A DNA stretch of 29,978 bases from contig NZ_CALIST010000056.1 in the NCBI RefSeq assembly GCF_938041645.1, positions 1 through 29,978 on the forward strand, written 5' to 3'. Shown here piece after piece: positions 1 through 6,556 of the stretch. This DNA is from an uncultured Campylobacter sp. GTDB lineage: Bacteria > Campylobacterota > Campylobacteria > Campylobacterales > Campylobacteraceae. Below the pieces are notes generated by a model. That model did no database searches. It was not told the DNA's origin and worked only from the letters and a program-made list of their open reading frames with translations. Position 1 is the stretch's first letter; the number at the start of each line of letters is the position of its first letter. The translations under genes and the position numbers were made by a program.

Positions 1-436
1 TGTTTGCGTTCTTATTATATTTTTGCATTTGTGGTGATTCAAAAAGGTTTGCCATCTGTGAAGCCTCAGTAAGGACTGAAGTTGGTGGAGATAGACCATT
101 TTCCTGAATTGCCATAGCAGTAATTCCACGTAGTTGACCATCAGTAAAATTATATTTAGTAAACGATCCAGAACAGCCAGAATTTAGAATAGAACTAATA
201 ATGCCAACAAGCTGTTTTGCACCAGAATCTGAGAGTTGATTATTTAATACTAAAGTTTGATCTGAGGATATTTTTGAGGCAAAATCAATAATTTTAAAGT
301 TTTGATAAGTTTTTGCTACTTCTTCAATATTTTTATTTGATTCATCAAAGGAGCCATCGGCTTTATAGTTGTTTAAAAATAAAATTGTTTTTGAAGAGCC
401 TACAGCAAGTATAATTTTGTTAATTTGTTCTTTGAC
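1..436 (-). CDS. Partial gene: SGNH-like segment followed by lysozyme-like segment (foreign end of contig)
   Basis: On the minus strand one frame is open from just after a TAG at 437-439 down to position 1, about 145 codons, with no start codon and no stop. The first ~80 residues (AVGSSKTILFLNN, then YQNFKIIDFAS, then LSDSGAKQLVGII) look like the end of an SGNH/acyltransferase-type hydrolase domain: core strand, 'iiDfas' strand, and a D-x-G-x-x-x helix where family members carry the terminal Asp/His. The later part (TDGQLRGITAMAIQENG, then TEASQMANLFE) resembles a lysozyme or transglycosylase helix with a Glu in 'QENG'. Codons are AT-rich and unlike the neighbouring Campylobacter genes. The taxon is uncertain; Saccharibacteria is a guess. 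Both ends are cut, upstream by the probable junction near 420-440 and downstream by the window edge. Confidence 0.5.
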
Positions 437-440
437 CTAT
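420..440. other. Probable chimeric junction (left)
   Basis: The foreign minus-strand reading frame ends here without a start codon. The Campylobacter-like plus-strand frame (a transmembrane protein) becomes plausible from about here, also without its own start. Two genes in opposite orientations both truncated within ~20 bp is what a join between unrelated fragments gives. The exact base cannot be fixed by eye. Confidence 0.5.
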
Positions 441-1034
441 CATTTTAGCAGTGAGTATAAATTTAGGTTTTATATGAAAATATTGCTAGGTTATGGCATT
501 GCCTTTTTCTTTATATACGCGGCAAACTTTATAAATAGCAAAAAAACGATAACCTTTATGAAGGACAAAATAGAATTTAAAAATAAAACAAAATGCGAAA
601 AAGAGATAGCTCTAAACAACATCTCCGTTTACAGATATGCTTATATGATTCCCAATTTTGCGCCCTTTGATGTGAAAATTAAATTTTGTGTTTTAGTTTT
701 ATTTATAATGATCGTCGTGGCATTATACAACTTTAAATTTTATATGTTTATTTTTATCATTATGGGCTTATTGCTGATGCCCATTATTAAATTTATCTAC
801 TATATTCTATTTGAGAAAACCGTTAGGTTCTTGCTTTGTGATAAATTACTGATATGCAATGATCGCGATTCTGAAGTATTTACGATCAATAATAAAAATG
901 AGCTTGGCGAGCTGCAAAAATATTTCTTGGATACGCTAAATATAGATATTACAGAGGGATATTTATTTTGGAAACCGCCTTATGATATCGCAAAAATAAT
1001 AGTGAATAAAATGAATAAATTTATGAAATTCTAA
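438..1034 (+). CDS. Truncated AT-rich membrane protein of unknown function
   Basis: I do not recognise the family. The frame encodes two membrane blocks: a first hairpin (from about 474, MKILLGYGIAFFFIYAANF) and a second very hydrophobic pair (about 685-815). Soluble stretches lie between and after them and end in KMNKFMKF. A strand-rich loop (TITFMKDKIEFKNKT) between the membrane blocks recalls small bacterial PH-like membrane proteins, but this is only a resemblance. The frame stays open upstream to a TTG at 369, but those codons are antisense to the foreign gene, so the true N-terminus is probably missing. An ATG at 474 is the first internal candidate start and has no good ribosome site. 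Base composition is much more AT-rich than that of the metabolic genes downstream. Confidence 0.5.
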   Translation, partial: YHFSSEYKFRFYMKILLGYGIAFFFIYAANFINSKKTITFMKDKIEFKNKTKCEKEIALNNISVYRYAYMIPNFAPFDVKIKFCVLVLFIMIVVALYNFKFYMFIFIIMGLLLMPIIKFIYYILFEKTVRFLLCDKLLICNDRDSEVFTINNKNELGELQKYFLDTLNIDITEGYLFWKPPYDIAKIIVNKMNKFMKF

Positions 1035-1192
1035 AAACAAAGATAAGGTTTAAAAAATATATAACGGAACATAATTAGCGTACCGCGGGATAAGTAATTT
1101 AATCCGTAGAATATCGATCTTTAATGAAAGATATAATTTAGAAAATTTAAATTTTAACGCTCCGCTTGAAATTTTGCCTTTAAATTTATATG

Positions 1193-1585
1193 CTAGTCCT
1201 CGTTTCTTTCATATACGCCGAGCTCTACGAGATTGCCGTCAGGATCGCGCAGATAGATACTTTGCATAGCGCCGCGCGCGCCCATTCGAGACACGACGCC
1301 AAGCTCTATTTGCGCTCCTTTGCTTTCCAGCTCCGTTTTGAGCTGCTGTGCGCTTTGATCTTCGCAGATGAGGCAAAAATCCGCCGAGCCTACGCTAGGA
1401 CGCGCTGCAAACGGCGCAAACTCGCCCGCGCGAGTGTGGATATTGATCTTTGAGGAGCCGAAACGCAGGCTGTGTTTGCCGCCCTCGCAAACATGCTCTA
1501 AGCCCAAAATTCCTTCGTAAAATTCCACGCATTTTTGCAGATCGTCCGTAACTAGGACGAAGTGATCGATCTTCGTGATTTTCAT
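1193..1585 (-). CDS. VOC (glyoxalase/bleomycin-resistance fold) family protein
   Basis: A 130-residue single-module vicinal-oxygen-chelate protein. It opens with KIDHFVLVTDDLQKCVEFYE, the usual first beta-alpha unit with His8 as likely metal ligand. It continues with a strand carrying INIHT and closes with YLRDPDGNLVELGVYE, where the Glu of NLVEL is the usual last ligand. The order of motifs matches the small 'VOC family virulence protein' group. The substrate cannot be told; family members include glyoxalases, dioxygenases and fosfomycin- or bleomycin-resistance proteins. The start at 1585 is chosen because AAGGAG lies 5 bp upstream and homology begins there; the frame extends further upstream without support. 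It lies downstream of pgi on the same strand but 234 bp away, so it may have its own promoter. Confidence 0.85.
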   Translation of the reverse strand: MKITKIDHFVLVTDDLQKCVEFYEGILGLEHVCEGGKHSLRFGSSKINIHTRAGEFAPFAARPSVGSADFCLICEDQSAQQLKTELESKGAQIELGVVSRMGARGAMQSIYLRDPDGNLVELGVYERNED

Positions 1586-1819
1586 TTCATCTCCTTGCGC
1601 GCTCGCGAGTCGCAAAATTTTTACGTCTCGCGGTGCAATCTTGGAATTCTGCCGTGAAATTTTGCGATAAAATTCCAAATACTCGTAGCGCAAAAGCAAA
1701 ATTCCGCGACGTAAATTTTAAAATTATAAAATTTAGCCTAAGTAAAATGGGGAGCGAGCAAAATCTGACTTTAGTAAAATTTGACCTGACGAAATTCCGT
1801 CTAGCTAGCGCAGCAAATT

Positions 1820-3082
1820 CTAATCTCGCGATTTCAAAACTAGCGATTTTAAAATTCTCTTGCCTACCTCGACGCCCGGCTGATCGTAAGTGCTGACGCC
1901 CAGTATCGCTCCAGTAGCGCTGGTTAGCAGCTCGAAGTAGTAAAATAGCTCGCCCACGCTCTGTTCGCAAAGCTGCGGAACCTCGATAAGATCGACGCTG
2001 ATACCCTCGTTTAGCACGGCTTGCAGCGTAGCATCGCACTGAAGATTTAGCACCTCATCCAGTCGCATGCCGTTTACGAAGTCACAGCCCTCAAGACCTT
2101 GCAGACTGATACCGGGCACCGCATCCGCAGTGCCGTTGTCCGTGAGCTTTAAGAAAGTCACGGTCTTATCCTTTACGCCGTCCATTATGAGCTGAAGGAA
2201 GCTGTGCTGATCGCGTGAGCCTACAAGCCCCACAGGAGTAAGCCCTTCGCGGCTAAAACCGATCTTTTTACCTAGGCTTTCCGCCCAGAGCTGCACATAC
2301 CACTCACCCAATGCGTGCAGCGCGTCGCCATAGCTAAAAAGGACATTGATTTTCGCACTTTTGTGCGTGGCGTAGTGATGGGCTTTTCGTAGAATTTTAT
2401 TCTCCGCGATTTTAGCGGGATCGCATGCTAAAATTTCATCCAGATACCGCTCTTTTGCGACGGCAGCCCCGCGCAACATCGCGCTTGCATCAAGACCTAA
2501 CCCAACTGCAGGCACTAGCCCTACCGCACTTAACACGCTAAAACGGCCGCCTACGTTAGCGGGCATATTTATCACGCAGGCGCTGTGCTCGCGCGCGAAG
2601 ACATCCAGCGGCGAGCCTGCATCGGTGATGAAGATGAAATTTTTCGCTAGCGCTTTTAAATTTGAAATTCCAAAACGCTGCAAAACCACTTTAAAAAGCG
2701 AGATTGTCTCGATTGTGCCGCCCGATTTAGAGGATACTATGAAAATCGTGCGAGCGAAATTTAACTCTTCAAGCGCGCGACGCACACTAAGCGCGTCTAA
2801 ATTATCCAAAATTTCAAAGCGCAAATTATTTCTTACGCGCGGACGCAGCATCTCATAAAGCGCCCGCACGCCTACGCTGGAGCCACCGATGCCTATAAGC
2901 ACGACCCCATCGTAGCTTCGTGCGCTAAAAAATTCCTTCGCCCGCGTTATTACGCCCGCGCCTTGCTGCGGCAGGCGGTAGTAGCCTACCTCGCCGCTTT
3001 CGTATTCGGCGCGGATCTTTGCCGCTACCTCCTCTAGCGCGCCCTCTTTTGCCGGCGGGAAAAACAGCTCATTTTTTACCAT
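1820..3082 (-). CDS. pgi: Glucose-6-phosphate isomerase
   Basis: Interconverts glucose-6-phosphate and fructose-6-phosphate in the cytosol. At 420 residues it has the short form seen in Campylobacterota, against ~550 in E. coli. Visible family motifs are the phosphate-binding GIGGSSVG (about residue 84), SKSGGT (about 118), GGRFSVLSAVGL (about 178-189), the FSREGLTPVG segment and SRDQHSFLQL. In Campylobacter, which usually lacks a complete Embden-Meyerhof route, Pgi mainly serves gluconeogenic supply of hexose phosphates for surface glycans, which fits its pairing with galU. Its ATG sits inside the last codons of galU (14-nt overlap, different frame), so the two are almost certainly co-transcribed and translationally coupled. 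The last residues run into A/T-rich spacer-like sequence. Confidence 0.96.
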   Translation of the reverse strand: MVKNELFFPPAKEGALEEVAAKIRAEYESGEVGYYRLPQQGAGVITRAKEFFSARSYDGVVLIGIGGSSVGVRALYEMLRPRVRNNLRFEILDNLDALSVRRALEELNFARTIFIVSSKSGGTIETISLFKVVLQRFGISNLKALAKNFIFITDAGSPLDVFAREHSACVINMPANVGGRFSVLSAVGLVPAVGLGLDASAMLRGAAVAKERYLDEILACDPAKIAENKILRKAHHYATHKSAKINVLFSYGDALHALGEWYVQLWAESLGKKIGFSREGLTPVGLVGSRDQHSFLQLIMDGVKDKTVTFLKLTDNGTADAVPGISLQGLEGCDFVNGMRLDEVLNLQCDATLQAVLNEGISVDLIEVPQLCEQSVGELFYYFELLTSATGAILGVSTYDQPGVEVGKRILKSLVLKSRD

Positions 3083-3905
3083 CGCCGAATTCTCGCTCGT
3101 AGAAATATTTGATCGCTTCCACGTAGCCTTTTACCGAGCCGCAGTCGAAGCGAGTGCCTTTAAATTTATACGCGATCACTACGCCGTTTTGAGCCTGCTT
3201 CAAAAGCGCGTCGGTGATCTGCACCTCGCCGTTTTTACCAGGCGCCGTCTGCTCGATGAGATCGAAAATATTAGGCGTTAGGATGTAGCGCCCGATGATG
3301 GCTAGGCTCGACGGAGCCTCGCTAGCCTCGGGCTTTTCTATCATATCCGAGACCATTATCAGATCGTCGCTGATGCTCTTTCCTGCGATGATGCCGTATT
3401 TGTTTACGTCCTGAGGCGGCACTTCCATCACCGCAACGACGCTGCAGCGGTATTTTTCGTAAATTTTAACCATCTGCGCAAGCACGCCTTCGCCGTTTTC
3501 GTTTACGCACAGATCGTCTGCAAGCACCACGCCGAAAGGCTCGTCGCGGATTAAAATTTTACCCGTATAAATTGCGTTGCCGAGTCCCTTCATCTGCTCT
3601 TGGCGCGTAAAAGAGAAGGTGCAGCGCTTCATAAGCGCTCTGATCTCGTCGAGCAGATACTCCTTACTGCTGCCTGAAATTTGATCCTCCAGCTCGTAGC
3701 TGCGGTCGAAATAATCCTCCAGCGCGCGTTTACCGCGACCCGTGACGAAAGCCATATTGTCCATGCCCGCTTCCAGCGCCTCGTCCACGCCGTAGTGAAT
3801 GAGTGGCTTGGTAAGGATCGGAAGCATCTCTTTAGGTAGCGATTTGGTCGCGGGCAAAAAGCGCGTGCCGTAGCCCGCCGCGGGAAATAAACAAGTCTGG
3901 ATCAT
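3069..3905 (-). CDS. galU: UTP-glucose-1-phosphate uridylyltransferase
   Basis: Makes UDP-glucose from UTP and glucose-1-phosphate for lipooligosaccharide and other glycans. The 278-residue product starts MIQTCLFPAAGYGTRFLP, the nucleotidyltransferase signature, followed by ATKSLPKEMLPI with the conserved lysines. VVLADDLC (metal-binding Asp), EKPEASEAPS and the late TRFDCGSVKGY are all typical of GalU. The start at 3905 is preceded by AAAGGAGC at the correct distance. A longer frame reaching 4034 would add a hydrophobic stretch running through the divergent promoter and into yigZ, and is rejected. It overlaps pgi by 14 nt and is transcribed from the divergent promoter region shared with yigZ. 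Confidence 0.96.
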   Translation of the reverse strand: MIQTCLFPAAGYGTRFLPATKSLPKEMLPILTKPLIHYGVDEALEAGMDNMAFVTGRGKRALEDYFDRSYELEDQISGSSKEYLLDEIRALMKRCTFSFTRQEQMKGLGNAIYTGKILIRDEPFGVVLADDLCVNENGEGVLAQMVKIYEKYRCSVVAVMEVPPQDVNKYGIIAGKSISDDLIMVSDMIEKPEASEAPSSLAIIGRYILTPNIFDLIEQTAPGKNGEVQITDALLKQAQNGVVIAYKFKGTRFDCGSVKGYVEAIKYFYEREFGDGKK

Positions 3906-3914
3906 GAAGCTCCT

Positions 3915-3943
3915 TTGATCTTTTTTTGAACTTTTATTATAAT
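3915..3943. promoter_or_regulatory. Divergent promoter pair galU/yigZ with one palindromic -10
   Basis: On the plus strand TTGATC (3915-3920) and TATAAT (3938-3943) are 17 bp apart, a near-consensus sigma70 promoter for yigZ starting about 3950. The eight bases 3936-3943 are the perfect palindrome ATTATAAT, so the minus strand also reads TATAAT (3936-3941), suitably placed for galU. No good -35 is seen for the minus direction, which is usual in Campylobacter. The two polymerases would compete for the same bases. Confidence 0.6.
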
Positions 3944-3975
3944 GCAAAAAAGATAAAATTCCGCAAAGGAAAGCC

Positions 3976-4584
3976 TTGAAAACGATTGAAAAAGAGATCA
4001 GCGCCGCGCAGGAGATTAAAAAATCAAGCTTCATCGCCTATCTTGTGCCGCTAGCGAGCTTTGAGACGCTGCGTGTGCGGCTGCGGCAGCAACATCCCAA
4101 GGCGCGGCATATCGTCTGGGCATATCGCGCGCTGAATGAGCCCGGGCAGATCGTAGAAAACTCAAGCGACGATGGCGAGCCCAAATCAACTGCGGGCGCG
4201 CCGTGTCTAAACGCGCTTCGCGGCGCCGAGCTAATTAACGCCGCAGTGCTCGTGGTGCGCTACTTCGGCGGCATCAAGCTAGGCACCGGTGGGCTCGTGC
4301 GCGCATACGCCAGTAGCGCAAATGCCGCGATAGACGCCGCTGCGGACGCCGCAGAGCTAGTGGAATTCGTGCTGCGTAAGAAGTGCATATTTTTCGTGCC
4401 GTTTGCGGCGGTGGCTAAATTTGAACATTTTTTAAAAAAATCGGGTTTCGTTTATGAAGCGAGCTTCGGTGCTTCTGGAGCGGAGTTTAGCATGGAGCTT
4501 AGCGCGGAGGAATTTGAAAAATTTAAAGGCTTTGCAGATGCTCTCGCGCCGGCTCTTAAAATGCTGCGCGAGCCGGAATTTTAA
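3976..4584 (+). CDS. YigZ/IMPACT family protein
   Basis: A 202-residue UPF0029/IMPACT-family protein. The N-terminal ~115 residues carry the family hallmarks: SSFIAYLVP, the charged HPKARHIVWAYR block, SSDDGEPKSTAGAP, and VVRYFGGIKLGTGGLVRAY. The C-terminal ~80 residues form the weakly conserved ferredoxin-like domain seen in bacterial YigZ. The biochemical role is not settled: the eukaryotic relative IMPACT regulates the eIF2-alpha kinase GCN2, and bacterial members bind nucleic acid. The start is a TTG at 3976, supported by AAAGGA five bases upstream; an ATG start is not available nearby. It is transcribed divergently from galU. Confidence 0.9.
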   Translation: MKTIEKEISAAQEIKKSSFIAYLVPLASFETLRVRLRQQHPKARHIVWAYRALNEPGQIVENSSDDGEPKSTAGAPCLNALRGAELINAAVLVVRYFGGIKLGTGGLVRAYASSANAAIDAAADAAELVEFVLRKKCIFFVPFAAVAKFEHFLKKSGFVYEASFGASGAEFSMELSAEEFEKFKGFADALAPALKMLREPEF

Positions 4585-4813
4585 AATTTCAAAATTCTAT
4601 AAAATTTAAAAGCTCGTCTCGGCTAGATTTGAAAGCATAAGCAGATTTTGCATTTTATCGTAGCGGAATTTTAAAGCTAAAGTGAAATTCCATCGTGCGA
4701 AACATAAAATCCGATAAATTTTAAAATTTTAAGAATTTCAAAATTTCGTCGTAATTTAGCTTGCAAAATTTCGCAAAAATTCCGTCCGTAAATTTCAAAA
4801 TCCCATAAAATTT
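4585..4813. repeat. Intergenic tract of iterated AAATTT/TTTAAA blocks
   Basis: The spacer between two convergent genes is built largely of short A-tract/T-tract palindromic blocks (AAAATTTC, AAATTTTAAA, GAATTTCAAAATTT), often spaced 8-11 bp apart. No reading frame or clear terminator stands out. Inverted copies such as GGAATTT/AAATTCC near 4670-4692 could fold. Similar blocks fill other spacers of this window. Confidence 0.5.
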
Positions 4814-6022
4814 TTAAAATTTCACGTGCCTCATCTTAGCTTCACGCACAGGCAGGCTTAGTAGAGCCGCAATAGCCGCTAGCGTCATATCCAAATACCA
4901 CATATAATCATACGCGCCGTATGCTCGCACTGCAAGACCTCCGATATATGCGCCAAAAAATCCGCCGATTTGATGCGAAAGCATCGTAAATCCAAATAGG
5001 CTTGCTAAATATCGCGTCCCTAATAGCTTACCGACGGCAGCCGCAGTAGGCGGCACGGTCGCTAGCCAGGTAAATCCTAATCCCACGCTGAAGATATAAA
5101 ACGTAAGGCTATCTTTGGGCGAGAGCACATAAGCACCAATAAGAGCGATACGCAGGGCATATATGCAAAATAAAATGACTTTACAGCGCACTTTGGAAAC
5201 ACACCAACCTACGAATAAGCTGCCTACGATGTTTGCGATGCCAATCAGTGCGAGCGAAAAGGACGCTACCTGTGCGCCATGCCCGCTTAGCGCTACTTCA
5301 CTAGGCAGATGCGTCACTAAAAACGCTACGTGAAAACCACACGTAGCAAAGCTTAAATTTATCAAAATATAGCTTTTATCGCGCAGCGCCAAACGCAGCA
5401 CTTCGCCTAAGCTGCGCTTATCTTCTTCATGTAGGCTGGTTTGCTCGCCAAGTAGAATTTTACCGCCTGCTAAAAGTCTCGCAAGCGGCAGAATTAGCAA
5501 GCTAAGCCCTGCGAGCGTAAAAAATGCGCCACCGTATCCCAAAGCAGGCGTTGCGATACAAAACCCTATCATCGGTGCAAATAAAAACTGCCCGAACGAG
5601 CCGCCTGCATTTAACACTCCGCTAGCAACCGAGCGGATAGAAAATGGCAGGCGCTTTGCCATTAGGCTCATTAGAATCGGAAAACTACCCGCGCCAAGCC
5701 CCAGTGCAAGCCCAAAACCCATCGTTAATACAAGCGCGCTTTCACTACTAAATAACGGCACAAGAGTGCAACTAATCGCCAAAAGCACGCTGCCCCAAAA
5801 CAGCACGACGTAGGCACCGAGCTTGTCTGCAAGTATCCCGCTAAGCGGTTGCGAAAAACCCCATACCAGCTGCGTAGTTGCCATCGCAAAGCTTACTTGC
5901 GCGATGGATAGGGAATTTGCTTGCGTTATAGGTTGCACAAAAAGACCTAATGACATACGAATGCCCATCGTAATCATCAAAATCGCTGCGGCGCATAGGA
6001 TCATTACCCAAACTGATTTCAT
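4814..6022 (-). CDS. MFS transporter
   Basis: A 402-residue inner-membrane protein with about 12 hydrophobic segments. The first helix (VMILCAAAILMITMGIRMSLGLFV) is followed by the loop-2/3 motif GILADKLGAYVVLFWGS, typical of the major facilitator superfamily. Glycine-rich GFGLALGLGAGSFPIL is the motif-C-like fifth helix. A charged central loop (LLGEQTSLHEEDKRSLGEV, about residues 190-210) separates the two six-helix halves. The general look resembles the OFA/monocarboxylate or YbfB-like branches, but the substrate cannot be assigned. AAAAGGAA precedes the ATG. It runs convergent to yigZ and divergent from the HIT gene. An inverted repeat upstream could be an operator. Confidence 0.9.
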   Translation of the reverse strand: MKSVWVMILCAAAILMITMGIRMSLGLFVQPITQANSLSIAQVSFAMATTQLVWGFSQPLSGILADKLGAYVVLFWGSVLLAISCTLVPLFSSESALVLTMGFGLALGLGAGSFPILMSLMAKRLPFSIRSVASGVLNAGGSFGQFLFAPMIGFCIATPALGYGGAFFTLAGLSLLILPLARLLAGGKILLGEQTSLHEEDKRSLGEVLRLALRDKSYILINLSFATCGFHVAFLVTHLPSEVALSGHGAQVASFSLALIGIANIVGSLFVGWCVSKVRCKVILFCIYALRIALIGAYVLSPKDSLTFYIFSVGLGFTWLATVPPTAAAVGKLLGTRYLASLFGFTMLSHQIGGFFGAYIGGLAVRAYGAYDYMWYLDMTLAAIAALLSLPVREAKMRHVKF

Positions 6023-6065
6023 ATATATTCCTTTTAAAAGGCAGAATTATAACATAAAAATTACG

Positions 6066-6092
6066 AATATATCGAGATTTTATAGATATATT
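6066..6092. promoter_or_regulatory. Possible operator: 8-bp inverted repeat
   Basis: AATATATC (6066-6073) and GATATATT (6085-6092) are perfect inverted copies separated by 11 bp. They lie 44 bp upstream of the MFS start, in the divergent region shared with the HIT gene. The 19-bp centre-to-centre distance is near two helical turns, as for a dimeric regulator. All arms are A/T-rich, so chance is not excluded. Confidence 0.3.
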
Positions 6093-6127
6093 TAATTAAT
6101 GTATTTTAGTATATTATTTATGTAAGA

Positions 6128-6167
6128 GGAATTTACCGAGCTTTAATGGGCTTTGCATTAAAATTCC
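6128..6167 (+). promoter_or_regulatory. Hairpin in the leader of the HIT gene
   Basis: TTTAATG (6142-6148) and CATTAAA (6156-6162) form a perfect 7-bp stem with a 7-nt loop. The following ATTCC (6163-6167) can pair with GGAAT (6128-6132), leaving a bulge on the 5' side. A TATTAT (6112-6117) is a possible -10, which would put the structure within the mRNA leader just before AAGGAG (6174-6179). It could be a leader structure or a regulator site. Confidence 0.35.
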
Positions 6168-6184
6168 ATTTTCAAGGAGAAGCG

Positions 6185-6556
6185 ATGATTTACGAAGACG
6201 AGATGATTTACGTGGAGCGCGAGGAGCACGAAGTGCCGTGGGTGAAGGTCTTTACGAAGGCGAAATTTAAAGAGCTTAGCGACTGCGACGAAGCGACGCT
6301 GGCGCATCTGTGGCGCACCGTGCTTCAGTGCGAAAAGAGCCTGCGGGAGTTTTACGCACCCGATAAGATCAACATCGCAAGCTTTGCCAACTACGTGCCG
6401 CGCGTGCATTTTCACGTCCAGGCGCGCTTCAAAAACGACAGCTTTTTCCCGGAGTCCGTCTGGGGCAAAAAGATGCGAAACGGCAAGCTAAATCTGCCAG
6501 AATTTAGCGAATTTGCAGAAGTTTTAGCGGCAAATTTAAAGATGGAATTCAGATGA
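6185..6556 (+). CDS. HIT (histidine triad) family protein
   Basis: A 123-residue nucleotide-binding protein of the HIT superfamily, whose members hydrolyse or transfer nucleotide phosphoesters such as Ap4A or AMP-lysine. The core is NYVPRVHFHVQARFKND (residues ~69-85), followed by FFPESVWGKK, which matches the compact proteobacterial HIT-like subgroup. Where classical HIT proteins read H-x-H-x-H, this one reads R-V-H-F-H, so the first His of the triad is replaced by Arg while the likely nucleophile and last His remain. The start at 6185 has AAGGAG six bases upstream; an in-frame ATG at 6146 lies inside the leader hairpin and adds residues without homology. It overlaps the next gene by ATGA, indicating coupling. 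Confidence 0.85.
   Translation: MIYEDEMIYVEREEHEVPWVKVFTKAKFKELSDCDEATLAHLWRTVLQCEKSLREFYAPDKINIASFANYVPRVHFHVQARFKNDSFFPESVWGKKMRNGKLNLPEFSEFAEVLAANLKMEFR

Noticed and set aside
1586..1699. Upstream extension of the VOC protein
   Set aside because: AAGGAG and family homology place the start at 1585; the extension is spacer sequence.
3906..4034. N-terminal extension of galU (hydrophobic leader-like 43 residues)
   Set aside because: It is antisense to yigZ and the promoter; the nucleotidyltransferase motif and a good ribosome site place the start at 3905.
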